A stretch of 64,000 nt of DNA from Pseudoalteromonas distincta (GCF_000814675.1 NZ_JWIG01000006.1:51191-115190); one strand, 5' to 3'; positions 1 to 9,128 are shown, counted from the first letter of the stretch. Numbers and translations are program-made. The notes: generated by a model not told the origin, from the sequence alone.

Positions 1-1742
1 TGAAAACCGTAATCAGTGTCGTCTTCATCTATTTTTTTTCGCCCAGATAGTGCTGTCCAAAAATAGGGATGACTATAAGTGTGTGAAGCAACTTCTACGT
101 AAGGCAGGTTAAAAATACTACGCGCAATGCCTTCGAGTTTGGCACTTTGTTTAGAATGAATACCGCCTTCTTCAATATCAGCTTGGATCACTGATGACGT
201 TAACGGTAGTTTGTAGTGTTTAATTATTTCATCTCGAATTACTTCTGCTGAATAAGGCTTACCTGCGTAGTGGGCAACACTTGTAAATCCATCTCCATCG
301 ATATGCAAAGTAAGCATTCGCCTGCCGCTTTCGGTGGTTGTATCTGGCACTAATATAGGTGGTAACCCCATTGCTTGAGTAAGCAATGTACGCGGATCAA
401 TAACCCATTTGCTGCCTTCCATCGGAAATGTATCAATTAGCCAAGGAGCAACTACTACTGCACCATATTTAGTTTTAGCAGCTTGTACAACTATTGTGTC
501 ATCCGATGATTTTATTGTAATTAAAGGAGTCGCATCAGTTGATAATTTGAGTAAGTATGGTTTAACAATAGGGGGAGGTGTTGTGGACTCCCCTTTGAGC
601 CAAGGTGCAAAGCTATCTTGTTTATATGGACCTTCAGGTAGTGTGTTTAACGACTCAATACCTAAGCTTAATAATAATTTAGTTGATTGTGGTAACTCGC
701 CTAAAATAAGCTCTGGCACCACACCTAAATTAGCTTCAAGCCAATTGTTTAGTGTTGGTGTGTAAAATGCGTCGCTTGAGGTCCACGAAATAATACCAGC
801 ATGTAAGCTAGGATCAACTAAAGGTAAATCGCGCTTTGCCATATCTATGTAATCAGGTATATACCCCAAATACTCAATCATGGTCGCAAGCTTTAAATGT
901 ACGGTAGTGTAAATGAGTGGCTTAACGTTACTGTTGTACGGAATGAGGATGCGTCTTGGTACTGGTGATATAGTTGATGTACCCCATGTTTGTAAGTGCC
1001 CATCAGTTACCCAGGGAATAAAACCTGCCTGTTTTATTTTTTGCGCCATAGCAAGACGGTTGTCAGGCTGTGCATAATCAATAACTTGTACTTTAAAACC
1101 AAGCTTTTGTGCCGTTTTTAATTGTGCACTTAGCCAAGCTTGATCGTTCTCGGTGGTTAATTTGTAGCTATTATTGATTGGGTTGTAATGGCTATATAAA
1201 CCTTCAGCCACTAAATCACTGGCTAAACCGGTAAGTCTAGGTAGTAACTCAAAGCCTCGGTTGAGGATAAGGTGTTTATTAAACGTGCCAGACAGACTTT
1301 TTATAATTGCGACTAAGCCATTTTGTTGATCTGATTTACTGTGCTTGTCGTCTAAAAGCTGATAGCTGTCTAGGGTATCTAAAAACAAGCCACTGAAGCC
1401 TCGTGCTTTTAAAGTAGCTGCGTTATTTTGCACATGTTGTTGCCAATGCGTAGATGTTAAATCGGCAATGTGACTATTCCAGTTAGGGTTAACTGCGAGT
1501 GAAGACTCACTTTCAACAAACGACTCACCAACACTTAAATAAGCATAAACAGCTATGTCACGCTGTTTAAACCAATTGAGTTCGTGCTCAGTCACAAGGT
1601 CAGGCTGAACTACAACGCGAGAATAAAAGGTCATTTCGGCTAATGGCATCGGCGCTGAGTAGTAAAAAGCGATACTATTATTTACAGGCGTTGCGAATGC
1701 GTGTGCCGACACTAAAAGTGCAAGGTATAAAATATACTTCAT
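1..1742 (-). CDS. PelA-like bifunctional glycoside hydrolase (GH114) / polysaccharide deacetylase, 3' end outside window
   Basis: An open minus-strand frame of about 580 codons runs from ATG at 1742 through the left edge with no stop, so the C-terminus is missing. The product begins with a signal peptide (MKYILYLALLVSAHAFA). The next ~240 residues read like the GH114 / endo-alpha-1,4-polygalactosaminidase fold (KARGFSGLFLDTLDSY, HLILNRGFELLPRL). From about residue 475 there is a deacetylase-like part, with TLHIDGDGF near 475 and SHTYSHPYFW near 552; the latter resembles the HxxxH metal motif. Known PelA proteins combine these activities to process the Pel exopolysaccharide in the periplasm. 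Whether other pel genes follow lies beyond the edge. The family call is fairly firm; the substrate is inferred. Confidence 0.8.
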   Translation of the reverse strand, partial: MKYILYLALLVSAHAFATPVNNSIAFYYSAPMPLAEMTFYSRVVVQPDLVTEHELNWFKQRDIAVYAYLSVGESFVESESSLAVNPNWNSHIADLTSTHWQQHVQNNAATLKARGFSGLFLDTLDSYQLLDDKHSKSDQQNGLVAIIKSLSGTFNKHLILNRGFELLPRLTGLASDLVAEGLYSHYNPINNSYKLTTENDQAWLSAQLKTAQKLGFKVQVIDYAQPDNRLAMAQKIKQAGFIPWVTDGHLQTWGTSTISPVPRRILIPYNSNVKPLIYTTVHLKLATMIEYLGYIPDYIDMAKRDLPLVDPSLHAGIISWTSSDAFYTPTLNNWLEANLGVVPELILGELPQSTKLLLSLGIESLNTLPEGPYKQDSFAPWLKGESTTPPPIVKPYLLKLSTDATPLITIKSSDDTIVVQAAKTKYGAVVVAPWLIDTFPMEGSKWVIDPRTLLTQAMGLPPILVPDTTTESGRRMLTLHIDGDGFTSVAHYAGKPYSAEVIRDEIIKHYKLPLTSSVIQADIEEGGIHSKQSAKLEGIARSIFNLPYVEVASHTYSHPYFWTALSGRKKIDEDDTDYGF

Positions 1743-2227
1743 TAATAATTCATTTTTATTAGATTATAACTGTGGCTCAAAGTGATGTGTTCCAATTTTG
1801 ATCTAGTTGTTTGGTATTAGGAATATAGGACTATTATATGTTAATGGAAGTTTGATATCTATATATTCATTATTTATATGAACCTAAAACCAATACTAAC
1901 ATGGCTAATGACTTAACTCATTACATACGAAGCAATTGGGCCGCTCAATACGCTATCAAATTAATTTTAGATCAATACAGCCGTTAGAATTTTGAATATA
2001 ACAAGAAGGTTGGTAAATAATATATAGATTAATACAAAGGTCGCAGTGTTTTTAGTGTTCAAATACCTCCCTTGTGACTATAATATCAGCACGCAGAGCA
2101 TGGTATGAGTATACTCCCACCAAATTTTTTATTTACTATGTTTTAAACCCAATAAAACATAGTAAACAGTCGTAATTTAACTTTGGCAATTGTCGCTATA
2201 TATGCATTTATACACCCCGGAGAAAAA
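1743..2227. other. Intergenic region between divergent pelA-like and chemoreceptor genes
   Basis: A stretch of 485 AT-rich bases without a credible gene. It must hold both divergent promoters. The only clear structure is the perfect inverted repeat at 2132-2166. A ribosome-binding site for the chemoreceptor (GGAG, 2219-2222) lies at its right end. Confidence 0.6.
2132..2166. repeat. Perfect 14-bp inverted repeat upstream of chemoreceptor gene
   Basis: The arms TTTACTATGTTTTA (2132-2145) and TAAAACATAGTAAA (2153-2166) flank a 7-base loop. No T-tract follows on either strand, so it is a poor terminator. It lies about 60 bases before the chemoreceptor start and could be an operator or a 5'-UTR hairpin. 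Function unknown. Confidence 0.6.
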
Positions 2228-3895
2228 ATGAGTAATTTAAGCTTGAAAAACAAATTGCTGTTACTAGCTATTTTACCGCTAATGCTACTTTTAATCAGCT
2301 TAATGCTGAGTTCTTATTATTTAGAGAATAAAAATCAGCAGCAAAATTTTGAAGCATTTCAAACTAAGTTAATAAGTGACAAGCAAACGTTACTAAGTAC
2401 CGAAATTGAAATTGCTAGCAAAATTGTTCGTTATCAATTAGCAAATGGCTCTGAGCAAGATGCTAAAAACGCTTTAAGAGACATAACATTTGGCCAAGGT
2501 GGTTACTTTTTTATATACGACACCAATGGCATTAGTGTTTTTCATGCATTACTAGGTGATGCTATTGAAGGGCAAAACAAAATAGGGATGACTGACCCTA
2601 ACGGTAAAAAAATAATAGTGGGCTTATTAGAGCAAGCTAGAAAAGGCGGCGGCGCTTTTAGCTATCATTTTCAAAAACCAAATACCACAGGCTTAGTTGA
2701 AAAGATGGGTTATGCAGCAATGATACCAGGCACAAACTGGATGATTGGTACTGGCGCATATATGGATGATATAGACGCAGAGCTACTTAAATACCAAACA
2801 ACAATGCAAGAGCACATGAATGATAAGGTAATGACCTTATTATTAATTGCTTTGTTTTGGGTTGTTTTAACAATTATATGTGCGTTAGTTGCCGCAAACA
2901 CAATGGTAAAACCAATACAGCGCATGGCGCAAAGCCTTGACGATATTGCAAAAGGTGAGGGCGATTTAACCAAGCGTCTAGACATTGATACTAACGATGA
3001 AATAGGTCAACTTGGCGAAGCATTTAATATGTTTGTAAGTAAGCTACATGGCATTATTGCTAATGTGGTTGATGTAACACACGATGTAAAAACAGCCTCT
3101 AGTGATATAAATACACAAACACGATTAATTGAAGACAAACTACTTAATCACAATCATGAAACAGATCTTGTTGCGACGGCTATTACCGAAATGTCGGCTA
3201 CTTCTCATGAGGTGGCTCAAAATACAAACCAAGTGGCAGAGTCAACTCAAGCGGCAACGCAAGAAGTTGCTAAAGCTCAAGAGTGTGTTGATATTTCACT
3301 CAGTGAGGTTTCAAACTTAATGGGCGAAATTAACCTAGCTGCTGAACAAGTGGATTCGCTAAGTGATCAATCTAAAAAGATTAATAGCGTACTAAGTGTA
3401 ATTGGTGGAATTGCTGAGCAAACAAACTTACTTGCACTCAATGCTGCAATAGAAGCTGCGCGAGCAGGTGAGCAAGGGCGAGGGTTTGCAGTTGTAGCCG
3501 ATGAAGTAAGAAGCCTAGCAAGTCGTACTCAAGTTAGCACACTAGAGATTAGTGAAATGTTGAGTGAGCTACATAATTTAGTATCAGATGCAGTTGCAGC
3601 AATGCAAGCAAGCCAAAGTAGTTGTAATCGCTCTGTTGAATCCTCTCGTGCTATTTCAGAAAGTTTAGGCGCGGTAACAAGCTCAGTTAGATCAATTAAC
3701 GACATGAGTACGCAAATTGCGACAGCGGCGCTGGAGCAAAGTAGCGTTACAGAAGAAATAAACCGTAATGTATTTGCTATTCAAGAAATAGTTAATGAGC
3801 TAACTATTTCAAGTAAAACCACCTCTTCAGTTGGTCAGCATTTAGCTGGGCGTGGTGAAAGCTTAGGACACTTAGTTGGCCAGTTTAAGATTTAA
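2228..3895 (+). CDS. Methyl-accepting chemotaxis protein with Cache sensor domain
   Basis: A 555-residue chemoreceptor. TM1 (about residues 8-28) is followed by a periplasmic single-Cache domain containing the typical [11 protein letters not shown] stretch, then TM2 (about 205-228), a HAMP linker and a cytoplasmic signalling domain. The hairpin tip ([20 protein letters not shown]) is the conserved contact region for CheA/CheW. It should sense small molecules in the periplasm and control CheA kinase activity; the ligand cannot be predicted. I chose ATG 2228 over the in-frame TTG at 2183 because GGAG lies 5 bases upstream and the protein then starts just before TM1. No CheB/CheR-binding pentapeptide is seen at the C-terminus. 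An intrinsic terminator follows, so it is probably monocistronic. Confidence 0.93.
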   Translation: MSNLSLKNKLLLLAILPLMLLLISLMLSSYYLENKNQQQNFEAFQTKLISDKQTLLSTEIEIASKIVRYQLANGSEQDAKNALRDITFGQGGYFFIYDTNGISVFHALLGDAIEGQNKIGMTDPNGKKIIVGLLEQARKGGGAFSYHFQKPNTTGLVEKMGYAAMIPGTNWMIGTGAYMDDIDAELLKYQTTMQEHMNDKVMTLLLIALFWVVLTIICALVAANTMVKPIQRMAQSLDDIAKGEGDLTKRLDIDTNDEIGQLGEAFNMFVSKLHGIIANVVDVTHDVKTASSDINTQTRLIEDKLLNHNHETDLVATAITEMSATSHEVAQNTNQVAESTQAATQEVAKAQECVDISLSEVSNLMGEINLAAEQVDSLSDQSKKINSVLSVIGGIAEQTNLLALNAAIEAARAGEQGRGFAVVADEVRSLASRTQVSTLEISEMLSELHNLVSDAVAAMQASQSSCNRSVESSRAISESLGAVTSSVRSINDMSTQIATAALEQSSVTEEINRNVFAIQEIVNELTISSKTTSSVGQHLAGRGESLGHLVGQFKI

Positions 3896-3917
3896 CAAAC
3901 CTCAAAGCCCTACACTA

Positions 3918-3945
3918 AAAGCCGCTAATAGCGGCTTTATTTTTG
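3918..3945 (+). terminator. Intrinsic terminator after chemoreceptor gene
   Basis: Stem AAAGCCGC/GCGGCTTT with loop TAATA (3926-3930), followed by an AT-rich T-tract; 22 bases after the stop codon. Confidence 0.85.
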
Positions 3946-4001
3946 TGGGCGATTTTTTATAAAAATTATTGAATTTTTTGCATGCGTTAAGGTCTATCAG
4001 C

Positions 4002-4517
4002 ATGCAAATATACTTATACAGTGAAATAACCATGCAAAACATGCCATCAATTAAACGTTGTACTCGAGAAGAGTTAGCGCCAGAGCAAGATTTGGGGCGT
4101 TTAGTCTCTTTTTTACGTTCGAGATTAGCCATTCATGTTGATGCCAAGTTACTTCCTATGGACTTAACTTCTGCGCAATATATTGTGGTTGTACTACTTG
4201 CGAGAGAGTCGGTTAATACGCTTGCAGGACTTTGCGAATATATGGTCTATGATCGTGGCGCTATGAGCCGCTTATTAAACCGACTTGAAGAAAAAGGACT
4301 CATTATTAAAACGCAATGTGAGCTTGATAAGCGCTCAACTATTTTGTGTTTAAGTGAAAAAGGTAAAGCTCTTTGTCCTGAAATTATGCCTGTAGTGAAC
4401 GAAGTCTATGCGCAAGCATTAAATGGTTTTTCAGAGCCAGAAAAAAACCAAATAATCGACTTACTATTCAAAGCTATAAATAATCTTGATTCACTGCCAA
4501 ACTCCCCCCAAAAGTAG
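4002..4517 (+). CDS. MarR-family transcriptional regulator
   Basis: A 171-residue winged-helix protein of normal MarR size. The DNA-binding region is visible as LAGLCEYMVYDRGAMSRLLNRLEEKGLI followed by a wing (KRSTILCLSEKGK). MarR proteins are dimeric repressors, often released by phenolic or antimicrobial ligands, and usually control neighbouring or their own genes. ATG 4002 has AAGG nine bases upstream. ATG 4032 and 4041 are in-frame alternatives without better ribosome sites, so the N-terminus is uncertain by 10-13 residues. No transporter or enzyme gene sits beside it, so the target is not apparent. Confidence 0.85.
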   Translation: MQIYLYSEITMQNMPSIKRCTREELAPEQDLGRLVSFLRSRLAIHVDAKLLPMDLTSAQYIVVVLLARESVNTLAGLCEYMVYDRGAMSRLLNRLEEKGLIIKTQCELDKRSTILCLSEKGKALCPEIMPVVNEVYAQALNGFSEPEKNQIIDLLFKAINNLDSLPNSPQK

Positions 4518-4650
4518 ATTATCAATAAAATAGCGATACTGTTTCAACAGAAAGTTAGCGTGCTAATTAGTTGATCTGATTGTGCGTAGAATCTAACTTT
4601 GATAATATAGTTGCCTAGGCAATTAAAGTTATCATCTTGTTAGGTTTGTT

Positions 4651-5400
4651 ATGATTGAAAATAATTTGTTAGTACAATTACAGCAGCAATATCCAGAACA
4701 TACTTTTATGCAACATCACTTAAGTGTTGTCCATAAGGGACGTTTTGCTAACGCGATTGTGTATCGATATAAAGATAATGAATTTGATTTAATTGTTAAA
4801 GATTTTAGCCAAAGCCCGTGGTTTATCCGCAAAACATTTGCACGTATGTCGGTAAATCAAGAGTATAAAGGGTTAAGCCGTTTAGCTGAGCTTGATGCAG
4901 TCGCTAACCGCTTTTGTAGATTGTCGCCGATAGCGGTTGCTTATAACTATATTGAAGGCACGCCACTGCGCGCTTTAATTCATGAAGACAAAACATTACC
5001 TGTTAACTTTTTTAGTGAACTTGAGCGTCAAGTAGCAAAAATGCATCGCAAAGGCATCGTGCATTTAGACTTACGTAATATGGGTAATATTTTATGCGGC
5101 GCAGACGGTAAACCTTATTTTATTGATTTTCAGTCCACTATTAGCTTTTCTCGTTTTCCACGTTGGTTGCAACGCTTTATGCGAGGATCTGACATGTCAG
5201 GCGTATATAAAGCATGGAATAAATTGGGTGAGCAACCTCTGCCACAAAAAAAACAAGACTATTTAGAGCGCTTTAATCACGTGCGTAAACGCTGGATTTT
5301 TAAAGGTTACCCAATACAGCGAGGCTATGCGTGGGGCGCTGCACTTATTACTCAATTTGTAGATTCTGACTTAGTACGAAATATTACTGATAGACTTTAA
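4651..5400 (+). CDS. Protein-kinase-fold protein (RIO / lipopolysaccharide-kinase-like)
   Basis: A 249-residue protein with a kinase-like catalytic core. HLDLRNMGNIL (H138, D140, N143/N146) matches the catalytic loop and YFIDFQ (D159) the metal-binding loop. The N-terminal lobe is short and lacks an obvious glycine-rich loop, which resembles RIO, Bud32 and WaaP/KdkA-type kinases rather than classical Ser/Thr kinases. It could phosphorylate lipid A/LPS core sugars or a protein; the sequence does not decide. It stands alone with a strong terminator behind it. No signal peptide or membrane segment is seen, so it is probably cytoplasmic. Confidence 0.7.
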   Translation: MIENNLLVQLQQQYPEHTFMQHHLSVVHKGRFANAIVYRYKDNEFDLIVKDFSQSPWFIRKTFARMSVNQEYKGLSRLAELDAVANRFCRLSPIAVAYNYIEGTPLRALIHEDKTLPVNFFSELERQVAKMHRKGIVHLDLRNMGNILCGADGKPYFIDFQSTISFSRFPRWLQRFMRGSDMSGVYKAWNKLGEQPLPQKKQDYLERFNHVRKRWIFKGYPIQRGYAWGAALITQFVDSDLVRNITDRL

Positions 5401-5451
5401 TTTAAAGCATAAACCGTAATTTAAAAACACCTAATTCATTGTGTGATTTTG

Positions 5452-5485
5452 CCCATATTAGCCTAGCTAATATGGGATTTTTTTT
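5452..5485 (+). terminator. Intrinsic terminator after kinase-like gene
   Basis: Perfect 10-bp stem CCCATATTAG/CTAATATGGG (5452-5461/5466-5475) with loop CCTA, followed by a run of T. Confidence 0.9.
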
Positions 5486-5714
5486 ATTATAAGTAATCCC
5501 TTTGGTTTGCTTACTTGTTGTTTAATCCCTCAAAAACAATTCCTTTTACTGTTTTTTTAATTTTTTAAAATAAATATTAGTACTGCATTTAGTTTGCCCA
5601 TACAATGCGCAAAAATAGCTTGCGCATGCTTAATAAGTTCACGTTTTTTCTGCAATTTTTTATTGTTCAAGTAGACTATAAATAATGTGCGCTTTTAAAT
5701 TTTAAGGTTTTAAG
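5486..5714 (+). promoter_or_regulatory. Leader region of mgtE with a palindrome
   Basis: This is the part of the 314-base gene-free stretch downstream of the terminator. An inverted repeat ATGCGCAA/TTGCGCAT (5605-5612 and 5620-5627, 7-base spacer) lies about 90 bases before mgtE and could be an operator. A TATAAT-like element (CTATAAATAAT, about 5674-5684) may be the -10 box. No Mg2+ riboswitch was recognised. Confidence 0.35.
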
Positions 5715-7067
5715 ATGATTGAGTATCCGGTAGACCAACTTCCACAGCTCATAAATGATTTATTGCAATGCGATACAACAGAACGCAAAAATAAATTATT
5801 AGCAGATGCGCAGTTAACGCTTTCAACAGAGCACCTGTCATTACTTTTTGAGGCGATACCAAAAGAACAACGACTTGAAATTTGGCAGTTGCTTGATGAA
5901 GACACGCAACACGAAATTTTTGTTAATTTAAGTGAAGATAGTTGTTTGTGGTTGCTGCAAACGCTAGAAGACGCTGAGGCTTTTAAACTTCTTGATGAAG
6001 TTAATGTAGAAGAGCTACTGGAACTTGAAGAAGTTATACCAGAGCGATTTGTTGAGTATGCAAAAAAGCAACTCGATGAAGCGCAAACCAAACAATATGA
6101 TTTAGCGCAGCAATACCCGCCAGAACAATTAGGTCACTGGTTAGGTTTTGACTTTTTAAAAGTATCGGAGAAGCTAACAGCCGGTGGTGCTAAAAAATTG
6201 CTACACAAAGGTTTACCGCAATACAGTGAAGTTATTTATTTAGTAAGCCGCAAGGGTAGTTTAATAGGTGAGGTTGCGGTAAATGATTTAATAAAAGCCA
6301 GCGACACCGATAACTTAATGACATTGGCAAATCATGACTTTTCATCACTCCATGCTGATGATGATTTATATGAAGCGGCAGAGGTGGTGATCCACAGTGA
6401 AAAAATGGCACTGCCAGTGGTTAATGCTGATAATAAATTACTTGGGCGATTAACCATTGCCTCTGCTTATGAATTACGACAAGAAATTGCTGATGAAGCA
6501 GCCGCTAAAGCCGGTGGTTTACGTGAAGACGAAGACCTGTTCGCAAGTGTGCGAAAAAGTGCTAAAAACCGTGGCATATGGTTAGGTATTAATTTAGCTA
6601 CTGCCTTTTTAGCGTCGTGGTTTATCGGTTTATTTGGCGCAACGATAGAACAAGTTGTAGCACTAGCTGTATTAATGCCAGTGGTCGCTTCTATGGGGGG
6701 AATTGCAGGTAGTCAAACATTAACCGTTATTGTGCGAGGTTTAGCGCTTGGACAGGTTACAGATTCAAACCGTAATGCGTTGCTAAAAAAAGAGCTGCGT
6801 GTTGGCGCTGTAAATGGCTTGGTATGGGCGTTTGTAATAGGCCTACTAACCTTTTTATGGTTTAACGACTTAATGCTTAGTATTACGATTACGGTAGCCA
6901 TATTATTGAATTTAGTGGCCGCGTCACTAGCAGGTGTTGTTATTCCGTCTATTTTAGACAAAATGAAAATTGATCCTGCGTTATCTGGTTCGGTAATTTT
7001 AACTACCGTTACCGATATTGTTGGGTTTGTTACCTTTTTAGGTTTAGGCAGTTTATTGCTTTTATAA
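5715..7067 (+). CDS. mgtE: Magnesium transporter MgtE
   Basis: A 450-residue protein of the usual MgtE length. An acidic helical N-domain (about 1-130) is followed by two CBS domains (about 130-260) and five membrane segments at the C-terminus (from about residue 285). The membrane part carries typical MgtE sequence: PVVASMGGIAGSQTLTV and the terminal TTVTDIVGFVTFLGLG. MgtE forms a dimeric Mg2+-selective channel in the inner membrane. Its cytosolic N/CBS domains bind Mg2+ and close the pore when internal Mg2+ is high. The DUF21 protein gene follows 55 bases downstream on the same strand, and a shared role in divalent cation handling is plausible. Confidence 0.95.
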   Translation: MIEYPVDQLPQLINDLLQCDTTERKNKLLADAQLTLSTEHLSLLFEAIPKEQRLEIWQLLDEDTQHEIFVNLSEDSCLWLLQTLEDAEAFKLLDEVNVEELLELEEVIPERFVEYAKKQLDEAQTKQYDLAQQYPPEQLGHWLGFDFLKVSEKLTAGGAKKLLHKGLPQYSEVIYLVSRKGSLIGEVAVNDLIKASDTDNLMTLANHDFSSLHADDDLYEAAEVVIHSEKMALPVVNADNKLLGRLTIASAYELRQEIADEAAAKAGGLREDEDLFASVRKSAKNRGIWLGINLATAFLASWFIGLFGATIEQVVALAVLMPVVASMGGIAGSQTLTVIVRGLALGQVTDSNRNALLKKELRVGAVNGLVWAFVIGLLTFLWFNDLMLSITITVAILLNLVAASLAGVVIPSILDKMKIDPALSGSVILTTVTDIVGFVTFLGLGSLLLL

Positions 7068-7072
7068 GCCTT

Positions 7073-7104
7073 ATACCAATTCGCTTAATTAAGTGAATTG
7101 GTAT
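7073..7104. repeat. Palindromic intergenic repeat between mgtE and DUF21 gene
   Basis: A 32-base near-perfect palindrome; the arms 7073-7088 (ATACCAATTCGCTTAA) and 7089-7104 are complementary except for one position. It starts six bases after the mgtE stop. Similar ATACCAATTC palindromes are, from general recollection, scattered in Alteromonadales intergenic DNA; this window contains no second full copy. It could act as a hairpin between the two genes. Confidence 0.6.
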
Positions 7105-7122
7105 TACTAACAGGAAAATACA

Positions 7123-8184
7123 ATGACCTTTGAAGTCATGATTTGGTGTGCAATTGCTTTGTGTATTTCACAATCGGCAATATTTTCGGGCTTAAACTTA
7201 GCTTTTTTTTCACTAAGTAGGCTTCAGCTTGAAATGGAAAGTGCAAAAGGGAACGAGGCGGCCATAAAAGTCATGGCCCTTCGAAACGACTCTAACTTTT
7301 TATTGTCGACTATTTTGTGGGGCAACGTAGGTATTAACGTACTACTTACACTACTTTCTGATTCGGTATTAATGGGCGCAAGTTCGTTTTTATTCTCAAC
7401 TATCGCAATTACTATTATTGGTGAAATAACACCGCAGGCTTATTTTTCGCGTAATGCGTTAAAAATGGCAAGCCTACTTTCGCCGTTAATTAAGTTTTAT
7501 CAGATTCTGTTTTATATAGTTGCTAAGCCAACGGCTTTAATTCTCGATGCATGGTTAGGTAAAGAGGGGATTACGTACTTTGCTGAAAGTGAGCTCAGGG
7601 GTATTATTCGCAAACACATAGAGGCTGAAGAAGCTGATGTTCAACACGTTGAGGGAATAGGCGCGCTTAACTTTTTTAGCTTAGATGAAATAAGCGTAAC
7701 CAAAGAGGGTGAGGTAATTGATCCAGACTCTATTATTGCTTTGCCTACTAAGCTTGATTTGCCTATTTTCCCAGACCTTACATTAACAACTGATAATGAG
7801 TTTTTACGCAAACTACATAAGTCAGGTTATAACTGGGTGATCATTACCAATGAAGACGGTTGGCCTTTATTAGTGGTAGATGCTGACGGCTTTTTAAGAT
7901 CAGCGTTATTTGAGCCAGATACGTTTGACCCTTATCATTATTGTCACAGACCTATAATTGTTGCTGATGAAGCGATGCGTTTGAGTGAAGTGATTTTAAA
8001 AATACGGGCTAATCATTCTTTAGATAAATCGTTTGATGGGGCCATTGATCACGATGTGGTATTAGTGTGGAGCGACGTGAAACGCATTATTACCGGCGCT
8101 GATATATTTGGTCGGTTGCTCAAAGGTATGAGTGCACCAAAACTCGAACTGCATGAAAATACAGAGAATAAAAAGCCGCTATAA
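7123..8184 (+). CDS. DUF21 (CNNM/CorC-like) membrane protein
   Basis: A 353-residue protein whose N-terminal ~170 residues form a DUF21/CNNM transmembrane domain. Typical features are SAIFSGLNLAFFSLSRLQLE near the start, the STILWGNVGINVLLTLL segment, and GEITPQAYFSRN. The C-terminal half is a soluble CBS-like region. CNNM/CorC proteins are linked to Mg2+ (and Co2+) export or homeostasis. The position directly after mgtE supports that, but transport is inferred. AGGA lies a few bases before the ATG. The stop codon falls in the loop of the following terminator hairpin. Confidence 0.85.
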   Translation: MTFEVMIWCAIALCISQSAIFSGLNLAFFSLSRLQLEMESAKGNEAAIKVMALRNDSNFLLSTILWGNVGINVLLTLLSDSVLMGASSFLFSTIAITIIGEITPQAYFSRNALKMASLLSPLIKFYQILFYIVAKPTALILDAWLGKEGITYFAESELRGIIRKHIEAEEADVQHVEGIGALNFFSLDEISVTKEGEVIDPDSIIALPTKLDLPIFPDLTLTTDNEFLRKLHKSGYNWVIITNEDGWPLLVVDADGFLRSALFEPDTFDPYHYCHRPIIVADEAMRLSEVILKIRANHSLDKSFDGAIDHDVVLVWSDVKRIITGADIFGRLLKGMSAPKLELHENTENKKPL

Positions 8185-8197
8185 AGCGGCTTTTTTG
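8171..8197 (+). terminator. Intrinsic terminator overlapping the DUF21 gene stop
   Basis: Stem AAGCCGCT/AGCGGCTT (8173-8180/8185-8192) followed by T residues. The TAA stop at 8182-8184 is in the loop. Confidence 0.88.
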
Positions 8198-8215
8198 TAT
8201 TTAGTTGGTGGAGCT

Positions 8216-8821
8216 TTACGCCCAACCTTCGTAGCGCTTACGACGTGACAGCACTATCGTTAATATAATACCTAAAAACAGGCCTAAAAACGCAATAGCA
8301 CCACCGTAAGTAAGTAGCTGGCGTTTCTCTTTTGAGCTAGCAGCTTCTTTTTGAGTGCGCTCTTGCTCTAGCGTTGTTTTAAGCTTAGTAATTTGAGCAG
8401 ATAACTGCAGATTTTGATCTGTTAAAGTTTGGTTTTGTTCTTGTAGCTGTGGAAGTTCTATTTGAGCTTGACGTAGCTTTTCTTGCATAAAGCTCATTTC
8501 GCTACTTAGTGTTTTGTACTGTTGGTGTAAGCCAGCTGTTTTAGTAATAAACTTAGTTTCTATCCAACCTTCGCGGTCTTTATCATCTTTAATTTTTATA
8601 AAGCCGTTTTCTTCATTTGATAACAAGGTTAACTTTGTTCCAGCATCTACAGAGCCGAGTAGTCGATAATTTTTACTCGCCCCAGAGCGCATAAAAGTGT
8701 ATAGATTATCGATAATATAAGCGGTGTTTGCATTCGTTGAATTTGCAGGTTGTGCTTCTTGTGCATAACTCATGAATGTGGTGGCTGTTAAAAGTAGCCC
8801 TAATAAACAATGTTTTAGCAT
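8216..8821 (-). CDS. SH3-domain, coiled-coil, membrane-anchored protein (YgiM-like, TIGR04211 type)
   Basis: A 201-residue protein with a signal peptide (cleavage near SYAQEA), a bacterial SH3 domain (about 32-95; YTFMRSGASKNYRLLGSV, GWIETKFI), a coiled coil (about 95-165, rich in Q, L, E and K) and a C-terminal transmembrane segment (about 172-192) ending in RRKRYEGWA. This matches the YgiM/TIGR04211 architecture. The exact function of the family is not established; SH3b domains often bind peptidoglycan. It is convergent with the DUF21 gene. In E. coli ygiM lies beside the CYTH-domain gene ygiF, and here a CYTH-CHAD gene is likewise the divergent neighbour. Confidence 0.85.
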   Translation of the reverse strand: MLKHCLLGLLLTATTFMSYAQEAQPANSTNANTAYIIDNLYTFMRSGASKNYRLLGSVDAGTKLTLLSNEENGFIKIKDDKDREGWIETKFITKTAGLHQQYKTLSSEMSFMQEKLRQAQIELPQLQEQNQTLTDQNLQLSAQITKLKTTLEQERTQKEAASSKEKRQLLTYGGAIAFLGLFLGIILTIVLSRRKRYEGWA

Positions 8822-9128
8822 TTATCTACCTTGTTGATCTAACTGCGTCCGTTATGAACGTGATTTTTATTTCACATAAGTAGTTAGATAGTATGGATTA
8901 AATAGATCAATAGCAAGACTGATATTGTAACCCAGTACGGTAACGCAGGAGTAGTTATCGAGTCCACTAGGTTACAAGCCTCACGCTGTGATTAAATTGC
9001 TCCTAGATAGAACGAATTTTAATCCGCAAAGGTCATCAAGCCCTAAAATAAGGTTAAAAAATTTGCATTGTTAAGGCGCTTTGTTTATTTTGAGCACTTA
9101 TTTATTTTAAAGGTAATCCGCAAACCGA
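8822..9128. other. Divergent intergenic region containing a truncated repeat element
   Basis: These 307 bases separate the divergent YgiM-like and CYTH-CHAD genes. The central third (8962-9045) matches the right part of the MITE-like element at 36278-36592. No clear promoter hexamers stand out. The last bases before 9129 (AAAGGTAATCCG) hold a candidate ribosome-binding site. Confidence 0.6.
8962..9045 (+). repeat. Truncated copy of the MITE-like element (right part only)
   Basis: From CCACTAGGTTACAAGCC to the terminal AAGCCCTA this stretch aligns almost base for base with 36510-36592, with about a dozen differences. It keeps the right terminal repeat (AATCCGCAAAGGTCATCAAG) and the CTCCTAGAT block. 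No left terminal repeat was found upstream, so it is a decayed solo end. Confidence 0.8.

Noticed and set aside
409..765. 118-residue plus-strand open frame
   Set aside because: It is antisense to the PelA-like gene, whose domain motifs make the minus strand the coding one.
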